Of a stretch of 64,000 nucleotides of DNA, positions 49,551 through 62,335 are shown piece by piece. How positions within the stretch are numbered: the stretch's first letter is position 1; each line of letters starts with the position of its first letter. A model generated the notes under the pieces. That model ran no database searches and was not told the origin of the DNA. It worked only from the letters and a program-made list of their open reading frames with translations. Source of the stretch: Phoebastria nigripes (Eukaryota > Chordata > Aves > Procellariiformes > Diomedeidae); NCBI GenBank assembly GCA_035582835.1, contig JAYKAV010003099.1, positions 2,898,136-2,962,135 of the forward strand, written 5' to 3'. Made by a program: the position numbers and the translations under genes.

Positions 49551-52500
49551 AAGTGTGTAATGCCGGTGTTTCCTAAGCAGTGCCAGAAACTTCCCAGCTC
49601 AGCCCCGCTCGGTGCAGGGCAGATGCCAGCCCCAAAGCGGAGCTCGGGGCATGGCCACCCCCTCCCCTGCCCACAGCCCCCCCCAGCCTGGAGGGAGCTG
49701 CAACACTGGGCATTTTGTCCTTGCAGACCTGCCCGGGCGGCGCAGGCAGCAGGTGCGCTTGCGGAGAGCCTCATTAGTATGGAAAGTACATGGAAAATTA
49801 GAGGCAGAGAAAAGAAGCTCCTGGAGGCAGGGGGAGGGCTGTAAGCCTATAACATCTCCTCTAACAGACTATTTACTATAGCAGAAGTGTATGATTTATT
49901 TAGGCTGTCTGGGAAAAACGCCAAGACTATATGTCATGGACAATTAGAGCAGTATTGATATACAGTGATGTCCACAGAAAGCCCACATTAAGCCTGGGTT
50001 CCTCTGGAAGAGAAATCCACCCCGGTCATTCATCAGAGCAACTTCCTGCGACGGGGCAACAACCAAAACTGAATGAGCTTCCAACAAAAATATAAATGAA
50101 TTATGAACCCCCGAGCATCCAAGAGTCACTGGCAAGCGGTGGCACAGCTGATGCAGCTGCACGTGGAGGCAGCGCTAGCAAAGAGTTTTCAAAGGGTTCA
50201 GCAGCACCTAAACCAACACCGCACACCAGGTCTTTCTGAGCATCCAGCCCCCGGAATGTTTTGCAAGATGCTCTGAGGGTTTGCATGCAACACTTTCCCC
50301 ATTGCTTGCACGCTACTGGAGTACTTTGCCACACGAGGACTGCTCAGGGCATCCCCAAAAAACAGTCCCAAGTGCTTCAACTTCTAACTCAGAGCTGAGT
50401 GCAAGAAGCACCTTGGCACTATACGCAAGAACCGGCTCCAAGGGTGCGCAGCTGCTTCCCAAGGGGTNACCCACATGGGTGTCCCGCGGTCAGGGCCACG
50501 CTGGCTCTCGCTGAGCCACCCCGAGCACGTCTCTGGCTGTGCATTACCCCACGTGCAAATACTCAACGCTGACCCTTCCCAGGAGCCTGACCAGCAATGC
50601 CAGCAGCCTCCATCCCTCCGCACACCCTTTGCTGCTTGCTGCAGCCGCTGATCAGAGGCACCCAACCCCCCCAACTCATTTTGTGGCTGTTCGGCCCCTC
50701 CTGGGCCGCGGTGACATGCATAACCCTGCAGCAAGCCCTGGCAGTTGATGGGCAGNGTGGGCATGGGGAGAGCCTTGTGCGGGGTAAAGCGCTGGGAGGA
50801 GAGGCGCTGGGTAACTGCAATGCCTTAGCGTGGCTGAGCAGGAGGGGAAAAAGGATTGGTAAACCCCATGCAAACAAGGAGGGCACGTTAGCTAAGGCCC
50901 AGCTGAGTAAATGAAAGCTCCTGCTCCCACCTGCCATGCATCCAGGTGTTACACCAGGAAAACCCCAAAAGTGTATTGCATACAATAAAATCCCAGGCAG
51001 GGTTACCTTTTTCCCCTCTCCCTGCTGATGCCCCAGGGTGCTGCTCCGACTGTGCAAACCNTTCATCCCTTTGCATCCAGTGTGGGCCCACCCTCGGGGC
51101 CGAAACGCACCTGGGCACGTCCACAGGGTCCCTGCCGCAGCATCAGCCCTGCGCCAGCAGCAGCACCCGCTGCGGTGGGACCGGGCACCCCGACACCCGG
51201 GAGGAAGGTGCACAGGCTGAATTCGCTATCGCTGGGGCAGGATATCCCCTGCAATACAAATGCAGAGAAATATTATAAACATTTACAGCAACGTAGACAA
51301 AACAGTCTCTTGTAACCTTTTAGCGCTGCCGAGAGCTTTGCCTGTAAGAGCTCTTGAGCCCCTGCCAAAAATTCTTGCTGTTTTCATAAGAGTAGGTGTT
51401 TTCGTCTAAGGTGCAGTCTGAGTGCTGTGACCTTTGTCATGTCTGCTACTGAAATTTCCTGCTTCTCTGTTATTCTCTTCTTTGGTAAGACGATATGAAA
51501 CCCAAAACTTTTATTGCCCCTTTTAAAGCGTCTTTATAGCTCCCCGTCTACTTCATATACTGTCTTATTCTCAAATGCTGGGATATTACTTATGGGATCC
51601 GGGCTTGATGCTGCAAAAGGCATTTGGGTTTCATGAAGCCCAAACCGCCCGGGCTTTTTTTAAGATCAGCCGGGGGGGGAAGAAAAAAAGAAATAAAAAA
51701 GGAAAAAAGGAATGAGAGGGGAGGGACTGGCTTTCCGCTCCAGAGGCATCGGCATCTGCTACCAGCGCAGCGGCAGAGAGCAGCGACAAGGGCGGGCAGG
51801 AGCCTGCCAGCCTCCCTCCTGCTCCGCGATGCCTCCCCAGGCACAAACCCCATTTGCTTTGTGTCTGGGCCGCAGCGGCAGCGTGGGGTGCCCGCTGGCC
51901 CCGTGGGGATGGCATCACACGGCCTTTCTTCCCGCGCCTCCATCCCCTGCCAGCTCTGCCCCAGAGCCAGCGGCTCAGATGTGGTCGGACACTGCAGCCG
52001 GTGCCGAATCTGGTGTGCAGCGGCTGGGGCACATCTGCCCCGGAGCTGGCGCTGGGGGAGACCAGCCCTGCTCGGGGGGATCCCACGCACCCCATTTTCC
52101 TGCTCGGTTTCGGCGTTGGGACAGACCACATGAAGGACACACGTCCCCAGGCGAGGGCTGATGCAAAGCCACAACAGCCAGGCGCCGGTGCCGAGGCTTC
52201 GTGCTCCCATCCCACCCCTCAGGCTGCAGGGCATCGCCTCCGCCGCACGCAGGGACTGCGGCGGCAGGGATCCCCCGAGACCTCGCTCACCTCTGCACGC
52301 TCCCCAGCATCCCCACCGCGGGAGGAGCGGGNACCCGGTGTGCCGGGGGGAAGAGGGCTGGCCGCAGGCTGCAGCCCCGCAGCAGGGGATCTTGCAGCAG
52401 GCACAGGGGCCAGTGGGCAGCGACGGGGCTTCGGGACAGCGTGGTAGAACCATCCCTTCCAGGTGACGCACGTTCCCCCATGCTCGCCTACCGCAGGGCC

Positions 52501-54466
52501 GGGACAAGAGGGGAATTAGGACCTACTCCTGCTCGAGGGGAGGCTTCCAGAGATGTCTAGTCGGGCTCGGTGCCAGCTAATCTTCCAGGCAAACTTTATC
52601 CAGATCCCTTTGGCTGCAGAAAGTGAAAAACTAGCCAGACCAAAACATAAAAGCCTGGTTTCTGCTGCCAGCTGTATGGGGCACTCCAGAAAACACCTTA
52701 TCACCATGTGATTTTGAAAGACCGCTTCAGGTTTTTTTCCACACGCTGCTCTTCCCTCCTCACCCTCGCACCGCCGGTCCTCCATGCACGTTCAAGTGGT
52801 GAGCCAGCCTGGCCAGCCCTGCCAGGTTAACTCACAGACCGTGGGGCCAAGGTTTTCCTTCTAACCATTTTTATGCCCTTTACGCTGCAGCAATGCTATC
52901 CCACTTCAGAAAGTGCTGTTGCTCCAGCCTGAGGCAGATGCAGCTCATTGGGAGTGGTGATGGACAACCCAAGGAGATGCATCCACTGGGACTTCCAAGG
53001 AAGTCCTGCCTCCTCCCAGGGAGGACCAAAGAAACCTGATTCCCCTGGAAATTCAAAAGTGGTGATTTTTTGTGCAGGTAGAGGCAGGAGCTCTGTGGGG
53101 AACCCCAGGGAGAGGTCTTGCCCTGGGCTCCTCCATTGCCCTCCAGTTCTGATGTGCAGGAGATGTCTGTGCCCTGTAACAGGGATGTCCTACACCAATG
53201 TCCTCCACAGCCCTGGGACATGGTACAGATGCACTATGAGAAACCAGCCCCATCCGTCAGCCTGGAAAAAAGGGGAGATGGAGCAACTGAAGCGCCTATC
53301 TGGGACCACTTGGTATCTCTCAGCTTCGCTCCAGCTATCTCAGCCCCAATGCATGTATTTTTTGGGTGCACAAAGAAGGTTGTCTGCATTTCAGAGGAGT
53401 CGGGGGGCTCAGGAAGAGCAGGGTGGGATTTGCCGTGGCCGGTGCTGCTCTGCAGAAACAACACCTTTCTGCAGCAGCGCAGGATGGAGTTAGAGCAGAT
53501 GCAACCACAGGGGTCAGTGAAGTGGTGCCTCCTATGTGGGTGCGAAGCAGCAAAGAGAAAAAAACATTGATGCATCAGGGTTTTGCTTAAAACAACACCA
53601 TGCAACATCCCGGCAGGTTTCTCTTCTCCTCCTCTTTCCTCTCAGCCTTTCAGCAAGATTTCCAACCAAACTTTCCAGTCTGGTTGGCGCAGGCAGGGCA
53701 GCCTCATCCCAGCACTGCTTGGCAGCCTCCAGCAGCAATGGGGTATTTTCGGGGCACGGGGGAGCTCAGCTGCGGTGCCGCAGACAGGCTGAGCCGCTCG
53801 GCTCCCGGGGGGGGGGGTCGGGCAGGGAGCCCCTTGCACACTCGCAGGTGTCCGCTCCCCCCGGCAGCACCGGAGACGGATGCGGATGGTGGACTCAACC
53901 CAAGCGACCAAACCCGAGCGCCGAGTCCCTGACCCGGGGAAGGGCAGATGCAAAGCAGCCGGGCTCGCTCGGCTCTTGCGGGGATGCTTTCACAGCTGCA
54001 AAAACCCGCTCCAGGTCCAGGTTCGGTGTCTCCAGCCTCCCCGCTCCTCCGGCGGAGAGGTCCCAGGGAGCGTCGGTCCAAGGTTTTTGGTTTAGGCCAA
54101 TCTCCCAGAAATTCTGTCATCATGCAGTGCATCACGCACACTCCCGGATCCGCATTACACAGAGGCTGGCCCCGGTCCAGCGCCTCTTAAAGTCAGTGGA
54201 AAAACCCTCCCTCGCTACGATGGGAGCTGGCTCGGGCCGTATACGATCTGACAGATACCATGGAGCGAGAGAAGTTGTTTTAATCTGGGAATATCTTGTG
54301 GCCCCAAAGCTGCTTCTAGAGACGGACAGGGCAGCGTGTCTGCAGAGCGGGTGCTGCTAAGAAAAGTTCCCAACCTTGCAACAGCCTTTCAATGAGCATT
54401 TAACGAACCGTCGTTATCTGATCCATGTGCTCCGAATGCAAGGGAACCGCTCGGGTTTCCAACTGC

Positions 54467-54503
54467 ACACATCATCTGATGCTCATAAAATGAGCTGATG
54501 TGT
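54467..54503. repeat. Inverted repeat: 14-bp stem, 3-base loop, 6-base bulge
   Basis: Left arm ACACATCA then GCTCAT, interrupted by TCTGAT (54475-54480); loop AAA; right arm ATGAGC then TGATGTGT. All 14 stem pairs are perfect. Confidence 0.8.
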
Positions 54504-57500
54504 CTGGAAGCCCCAGACCCAAAGAAACATTATTTCAATGGGGAAAAAAGTCAATAATGCTTTAAAAAACACCCGCGTGGACAGACAGGGATGGGTGGCT
54601 GCTCTCCCCTGCTTACCTGTGGTTTTCCAGCAAAGCAAATGTTCACTGATAAAACTCACGATCTCCTTATAAAGGCAGGATCTGGTTTGCCTGTAAAAGG
54701 GAAGGTTTGGGGGACGTTTTACATGCGTCTCTCCTCTCTTTCTATGTCTTTATTTGCATTTTCGTTTTCACAGTAGTTGAGCTAATCTGAATGGAGCAGG
54801 AGCGAGGGTCCAGGTTATAACCAAAGTATCGGGTAGCACCTTCACATCTGGAAGGGATTTTGACACAACTTCTCCCAGACTGTTACAGACAGTTTAAAAG
54901 CAAAATCTGATAAATAGCAAATGTTTAACAAGTCAATAGGAAGCTGCATTTGCGAGAACATGTGGCTCTAACCGGTCTAGCACCGCCGCATTGCCAAGGC
55001 CCTTCAAACGCATACGCACACGTACCTGCAGCACGCGGCGAGGGTTTGCCGTGGCTCTGCCTGGACCTGGTCTCAGTTACAGAGGGAAGGATTAAAGACA
55101 GATGTGTCTTTGTATGTCCAGACATGTCCAACAGCCCTCTTCAAAGCCCGAGCAGGTCCTGAGCCTCCCTGCTTTGGTGGTAAGGGGCTCGCTTCTCCTT
55201 CCCAGCCTAAACTGAGTCCCCTTCGTTTTCTGTATGCCCCCAGCCTTGCATTTAAGGTGGGAAGAGGATAAAGGCAGCTGAATAGCTCAGGAAAGTGCCA
55301 CAGAGCCCGTCCCCGCAAGCCTGCCGGCACGCCGGGCACGCTGCCCCTGGCACAGGGGTTTTGGGGGCTGCACTCGCCGGTGAGGACCCGCTCGGGTCAC
55401 TGCATGGAGGGTCAGAGGCACACAGGGTCTCACCCCATTTTTGCACAGATTGGGGTCCATCTGAGCCCCAGCCCAAAAGCCAGAGGCGTTTCCACCTTTG
55501 AAAAACCTTTGCGATCCCTTGAGAGCCGCGGCCTCCCTGGGGCAGAGGCCGCCGGCTGCCCGGGCAATGCCCTCCCGAGGAAAAGTGCCGCTGCCAGCAA
55601 AACATGCCGGCATAAAAGCTCTTGCAGTGTTGCAACCCTGCCTGGTTCAGGGAGACTTCATACCAATAAACAAATGACTACCCAAAATGTGGAAAGAGGC
55701 ATTAAAATAGAGAGAATTATGCAAGGAGCGGGGAGCAGAGGGGGAGACAGAGGAATAAGAAGTGACCAGGAAAACCACCAGAAACCCTCCGGGATGCCTG
55801 CCTACATTTAAAGATAATGTGTCCAGCNGTCTTGCCAAGTCCCACTCATTTGGAGCTGGGCTCATGTTTTGGATTAATTTTAAGGCAGTTCCTAAAGCAT
55901 CTCACTCGCGCAAGGAAGAATTTTTGCCTCCTTGGCCAAGGTGACCTTTTAAAAAATCTCACTCACTATTTTTCAACCTCTCACTCATTTAAAATTGTCA
56001 TCACCCAGGAGCTGTGGGACATTCGGTGCAGACAATTCTTTTTCTGGTGCTCACCAGCCCCCCCAGCCCCGGAGCATCCTGGAGCAGGGCTGGGGCTGGG
56101 TGCGAGGATGTGAGGCCGGGGCAGGGAACGTTTCCCTGCAAGTCAGGACCCTTCCCCTCTCCTATGAGCATCACCCAACCAAGCGCTGAGAGCAGCAATC
56201 GCCCCTTCTGGATACGTGAGCCTCTCCAGGCATCCCACCATGGACTGGTTGAAAGTTTTCCACGGAAACTAGTCTTCCACAGAAAGTCAGGGGTTTTTTT
56301 TTAACTAAAATATTGTGTGGACGCATGCACGCGCTCTCCAGACTGATGCCTTTGTCTGAGGAAGGGAAAAGTAAATTGCGAATATTGCCCCAGACTGCAA
56401 GTGCTCCATTGCACGTGGGTTTTCTGCTCAGCTTTTTGCTCAGAGGTGCCCCAGAAGGAGCCACCTCCAGACGTGCCCCAGTTCCTCAGCCTCCATGGGA
56501 GGATGCATTCAAGAGGTGTCACCCCCAGCTCCCAGCAACAAGTGGGGAGAGTTTTTGAGCAGAAACGTGAGAGCAGTCTCTCCCAGAAACACCACCCAGC
56601 CCACCTTCTCGCCCAGGCATCTGCAGCATCCTAATCGCCCTGGAATCCAAAGCACGTCCATGGCAGGGCCGTCAGATGCTTCCCATTTAGCTTAAACGTT
56701 TGCAAAATGCTCAGCCACTGACTCACCACAGGGTCCGGGGTGAGCCGGCATGCCGGCGGTGCTCAGCTGCCCTTGCCGCACCACGGCAGGATCACATCCT
56801 CTGCCGCGGCGGGGTGTTTGGCAAAAAAAAANCGATTTTTTGAAGCCGAGCATCCCTTGGTACTTTGTACTCTCCCAGCACACTCGGAGTGCTAGCAGAG
56901 AGCGAGCAGGACGTGGGACATGGAAACTGTTGGTTTTTGCTGATGATCCCAGATGCCACGCTGGGGTTTTAAGAGAGCGATCAGAGCAATGGAGGAGAAA
57001 AGCACCGTCTGAGAGGGACTGGGAAGGGGCAGCCTCAGGGGCAGCGCTGGCAGCGAAGCGGGGGGCTGCAGAAGGTGTGGGGCCCCTCAGCCCTGGCACC
57101 GGCTCTACCGGGAGTCCAGGGGTTGCAGTTGGTCGGGAGCCACTTGGGATGCAAGAGGCTCCGCNGCTGCTTGGGCTTTTGGGAGCATAACAGGTAGGGC
57201 CAGATACTTTCATTCCCTCGCACCTCGTGCCCTAAAGATCCAGTGGCAATACCAAGCGATAGCAGTGGTCAGAAATTAGCCCTTTGGCTGGAAAAAAAAA
57301 AAATCACAAGATCTCGCTGCTCCCCAGGTCCAAAGGTACCAGATGCAGCACAAGGACATCCTTCCCACAGCAGCTTTGGTACATTAGCATCCAGCCCCAG
57401 GGGAACCAAGACACGCAGAGGCAGCCACGAAAATGAGACAGACATTTGGGGTTTCAGTTAAGCAAATTTCCTTCAACCAGCAAGAAAAGTTGAGCTTGGG

Positions 57501-59689
57501 TTTGGCTGGATTTGGGAGATGAAGTTTTTGGGCAGCTCCATGGTTTTATTTAAACCAGTTCAACCAGCCATCGCATAACCTCATCCCACGAGGGGAAGGC
57601 AGAAACTCAAGGTGCCTCTTGTGCAATAGATGCTGCTCTCTACCCAAGCAGGTCTGGGATAGTGCTCAGAGTTTTGCTCCATCTCTGTCCAGGCTAAAGG
57701 AAAGACCACACACAAAACGGTTTCAGGATGCCAGCAGCTGTGCACAAAGCATTTGGTTTACATTAATTATGTCTGGACAAAAAAAAAAGGGGGGGGGGGG
57801 AGAAAGAAGGAGAGCAAGCAAGCCAAGAAGACAGGAGGGATGGAGGGAGGCTTCTGCATCATCCTGATAAGATCCCAAATGCAGATTGCAGCACTTGCCT
57901 TGTGTCTTAACACCTCCTGCCCTGAACAGCTTCTGCCACCCAGAGCAGCACGGTCCTGCCCTGCGCGATGCCTGTAAACGCCTTGGTGAATGCAAGGCAC
58001 AAACGCAGCCCGTCACGCTCTCGAAGACCCCGGTGGGACCCTTTCCTCCAAGCTTTGCTCCCCTTTCCGCTTCCCTCTTTCTCCTTTTCTGAGCAGAAAT
58101 AGTCCCAAGAAAGACTGGGGAAGGTAAAGCAAATGCTGCTGCTGGCAGGGGGAGAGATGCTGGCAGTTACTGGGAAGGGAAGTAGCAAACGAGAGAGGAG
58201 TGTAAATAAAATGGGGAGGAGGCAGACGGTAAGCGGAGTCATTAAAAACAGAAAAATCCCCTCCGTTTCCCAGCAGTGCAGAAACCCCAGCGGTGGGTGA
58301 ACAAAGCCCTTCACTGTCTCCTCTCCGGAGAGCGCTGTGAGCAGCGGGGACTCTTCCAGGGTCAGGGACTGCCACCCCCCAGGGATGGACACCCTTTACC
58401 AGCACAGACCCGTGGGCCCCCCATCCCCTCCCCAAGGGCAAGAGGAGCCTGGCGAGGTGCGGGCTCAGCCTGCCTTGCCTTGGGCTTGAGCAGCCAGCAA
58501 AGAGACTGGATCGATCGGATCTCCACAAAGCAAAGCCCCACCGTGGCAGGTCCACGATGCCGCTCATCATGGGAGGGGGGAAGCGTGGTTCCTACCTTGG
58601 ACCATCCGCTGGGCTGCACCAGCATCACCCCACTGGCCCAGCTCCAGGCTTGCCAGCATGCAGAGGGTGGGACATCCAGCCCCGAGCCCCCGACAGCAAA
58701 CACCTGCCTGCAGGGACTGGGGTGAGTGACTACAATAAGCTGCCTATGACCTCCAGGAGCTGCACCCCTGCTATGTCCTGCACATCTCCTGCACGCTGCA
58801 CATCCCCATCCCATGCAGCCTCCCCTGGGCTCTGTATGCCCACTAGCACGCCAGCAGCCCCTGACCAAGGACCTTGCTGTGCCAGGAGCTGCACAAATCC
58901 TAAATACATTCCCATCTCCCAGGGGCCAGCAGCATGCAGCAGCCCAGCCAGGCCCTGCTCCAAAACAGGCGATGAGCACTGTCAGGTCGTGGCATCGCCA
59001 GGCACAGGCAGCTGACACGAGTCGTGCCACCGCATCTCCTGCAGCCGGCCATCCCGGGGGAGCACNGCGGTCGAACCCCCCGCCGGCAGCAGCTGCCCCC
59101 TCCCAGCCTGACCAAAATCCGCTCCTCTCCCGGGCAGCCTCGCTGCATAATGAACTTTCGCGTTGCAGCAGCACCGTCTCCNCTCGGCGGCTCGGGGGGC
59201 CCAGCCTGCGCACGCCAGAAGCTGGACTGACCCATGTCAGAGGTGATTAATTTATCAGGCTTTTGGCACCCACCGCTCCCCGCCAGAAAAACAATATCCC
59301 AAATTCCAGGCCCTCCCGCCCAGCAGATGTGTCTGCGGCGAGGGCGACCGTTCCAGCCCGTCTCGCAGAAGCTGCCGCAGGGATGCAGCACCCGGGGCTC
59401 CTGCGCTGCCGGCTGCCTTCCCCATCCCCGCTGTGCATCTGCGGGAAAACCTCCCCTGGGAGCAAAACCCAGGGGCTTTGCACCAGGCTGCTGTCCCGGT
59501 GGGTCCAGCCTCTCGCCCCGCNTAGGTGTCCATGCTGCCGAGCCACCAAGGAGAACCGGGATGGGCGCACCAAGGAGAAGCCGGGGAAGGTGGTGGGTGC
59601 CGAGATGCCGCCTCGCTGAGCCCTCGCATCCCGGGGAGGAGCGGCACTGTCCTGTCCCAGTGCTCCCCAGCCCACGGAGCTGCGTTTGA

Positions 59690-59825
59690 ACCGAGCAGGC
59701 ACTGATTAAGGCCTAATTAAATTGGCATTAATCNGTATCATCAGGGAAACACGCCAGGCCTTTAAGGGACACATTAACAAAGTTGTTATCATTAGCGGAG
59801 AGGGTCAGACGATAAGGCTGGGGTG
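59690..59825. promoter_or_regulatory. Candidate conserved non-coding element, homeodomain-type motifs
   Basis: An AT-balanced island in GC-rich surroundings with CCTAATTAAATT (TAATTA at 59714-59719) and GGCATTAATC nearby, plus GTTATCATT (GATA-like). Conservation itself is not tested. Confidence 0.35.
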
Positions 59826-60234
59826 CAGCATCGCTGCAAATGCTAGCCGAGCCCTGGAGCTCGCCCTCTCCGCCTCAATCAAACCGAGAGGGCAGTGATA
59901 TCATTCAGGTGCCACAGAGCACTTGGATGTTGGGCGGCCAAGAAACGGGAGAGATTTTTCTTCCTCTCCCCCCACCCTGCTGCCTCCCCCCCGGGTTTCA
60001 GAAGAGGGATGGGAGCCCATCGGAGTGTGGGGCCACCAGTCCCTCTGCCTCCCAGCGCCGGCCGTGGGGAGACCTGCTGCCCGGCCGAGGGCTGAGCTCG
60101 CCCTGACGTCAGGGTGAGGGGTGGAGGCGGGGGACAACGGGCAAACAGCCTCTTATTTATCCCAAAAGGTCACAAGCGCCTTGGAAGAGGCTGGAGCTGG
60201 ATCCCCGCGGTCCGGAGGAGGCCAGCGTCTCCTC

Positions 60235-60420
60235 GAAGGAGAGGTTTCACAATTCATCTCATTTGTTCTCTGTGGCATTTTCATCACGGTAGTTCGACTT
60301 ATGCAATTACATAAAAAACATCTAATGAAATCTCGGTGACACAAAACATGAACGTTTATATTGGCCTCCCCGTGCCGCGGAGTTGATCTTGGCCGGGGCG
60401 TCCAGACAGACATTCTGCAT
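60235..60420. promoter_or_regulatory. Candidate conserved non-coding element, C/EBP-type motif
   Basis: An AT-balanced block with TTATGCAAT at 60299-60307 within a near-palindrome TTATGCAATTACATAA. Confidence 0.3.
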
Positions 60421-62084
60421 TCTTCAGAGATTAAGCACTGAAACGCTCCGGAGAAACCCAGCTGCCCGCTCCCCCTGCAGCCGCGCCGCTAATTCCAACC
60501 ACATGCTCGCCGGCCGGGGAAAGGGGAACACGTACCTTATACATACACACATGGGTACCGCCAGGGACCCAGCCTGGCACCCCATGCACCCCCCCGGCTG
60601 CATCCCCATCACCACGAGTACTCATGGGTCTCCGTAAATAAATACATGGACAGCGAGCACGACAGCTTGGCAGATAAAGTGTTAGGTATAAATAAGGCAC
60701 TGCAGTGAAATCGTTAAGGAAATAAGAGGAGCAATGGGTAACCTTGAATCGGGGCTGGAGCCCCCGGGCCCAAGCCCATGGANGCGATGCCATGCTGCCC
60801 ACGCAGCATCTTGCTGGTGCTCCCGGTTCATCAGCCCATGAGATGTCAGACCCCAGTCAAAATAAAGGAGCTGGGAGGCTCCGGGCGGTGAAACCCTCAT
60901 CCTGGTTTGGTTCCCACCTCCCTCCTTCTAAAAATTCTTCTGTCTCCCACTAAATATCAAGCTGATCATTAAAAAAGGGAAAAAGAAGGGGAGGATGAGG
61001 TGCGAAGGGCAGGGACTTTGTTCTCAAGAGCGCACGGGGAACTGGGCAAGGAACCACAGTGCTTCCAGAGCTGGGGATGGGATGGGGATGAGGGGAGCCC
61101 GATGCTGCCCACATCACCCGTGCATGGGCTTCAGGCACATCAGCATCAGCGTGCCCCGAGCTGCCCTGGACCCGCACCCAGGTGCCACTGGCCGATGCTG
61201 CTCGCAGGTGGCCACAGCTCTGATGAGCAGAGCCACCTCGCTGGTACTGGCCGGGGCACATCCCACCACGCAACCCTGCTCCCACCACAGCCGTTCCTAT
61301 GTTTTAAGTCAGGGCAGTGACTCCGCTACAAATCCCCATCCCCATTCTCACCGCAGCCTGGGAAACATGGTTTGTCCAGCAAAACCACCTGCGGACAAAC
61401 ACACTGTCCAGAAAGGCACCCGTTGTGCCGAGTGACACCGCTGAACCAAAAGCCACCGCAGCGTTGTTTGCACCACCCCGGCGCGTGGCTGGCAGCAAAC
61501 CCCGCATGAGACCTCGCTGCCATTGCAGGGGGCAGAGGGGCGAATCCTGGCCAGCGCNGGCTCACACCACCGGCGATTTCTCAAAATATGGGTTGGTTCG
61601 GGGAGAGGGACCAGCGCTGGCTCACGGAGCCAGATGTGGCCACCGGGCTCCTGCCCCGCACCACTGGCTGCAGCTGGAGTTCTTGAAAAGCNCCAAACTG
61701 CCTCTCTTGTGAGGACGGGGGGGTCCGAAGTGCAAAACCCACCGGGGGACCCACCAGCCCCCCCGCCCCCAAGCCCCCCGCCGGTGCCCTCGTTTTAAAG
61801 GCGGAACATTTTTGACATCCTACAAACCATCGGCAAAACAAGATGTCAGGGCTGTAACTGCTGCTGGCGTCGATTCTGCCGGGGCGTAGGAGGGATCCAG
61901 GAATAACAAGGCGGGGGTCAGCGAGCAGCAGCCCCCTCTCTCGGGTTGCAGCCGGGGCTCCGGCCCCGCGGGCGCATCGGCCGGCTGCCCGCATGGGATG
62001 TCTGCAAAGGCTCGGGCTTTATCGCCTTGCACGGAAGGAGGAGAAAAGACGGGGGCGGAGGGGGAGAGAGGAGAGAGAGGAAAA

Positions 62085-62335
62085 ATAGCCCCTTATTCCA
62101 CTTTCATCAAGGAAGCATCCAGCCGTCCAAAAAATTTAATGTCATATTTTAGCAAGAAAAACAGCTGTTGTGGTACTTTAAGGCCCAGCATATTTTGGCC
62201 AGGGCTGCATGTTGTGGATATTGGCTGAGTCAAGGTTAGCTGTTAAAAGGCAGAAATTCTAGACCCATATGAAGAAACATCGCGTTCCTTTATATTCAGA
62301 TAATATTTACTCCCAGGCCTGTTTTGTTTTGTTTT
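62085..62335. promoter_or_regulatory. Candidate muscle-type element downstream of MYMK
   Basis: An AT-balanced block with an E-box CAGCTG at 62162-62167 and a CArG-like CATATTTTGG (one mismatch) about 25 bp further on. Confidence 0.3.

Noticed and set aside
51590..52507. 305-codon minus-strand open frame
   Set aside because: It overlaps long frames on the other strand, is Arg/Pro/Gly-rich, matches no family and is explained by high GC content.
53536..54360. 274-codon plus-strand open frame
   Set aside because: No family resemblance, low-complexity Ser/Arg/Pro, and no supporting splice or promoter context.
58362..59213. 283-codon minus-strand open frame
   Set aside because: Composition-driven, interrupted by unknown bases, and no recognisable domain.
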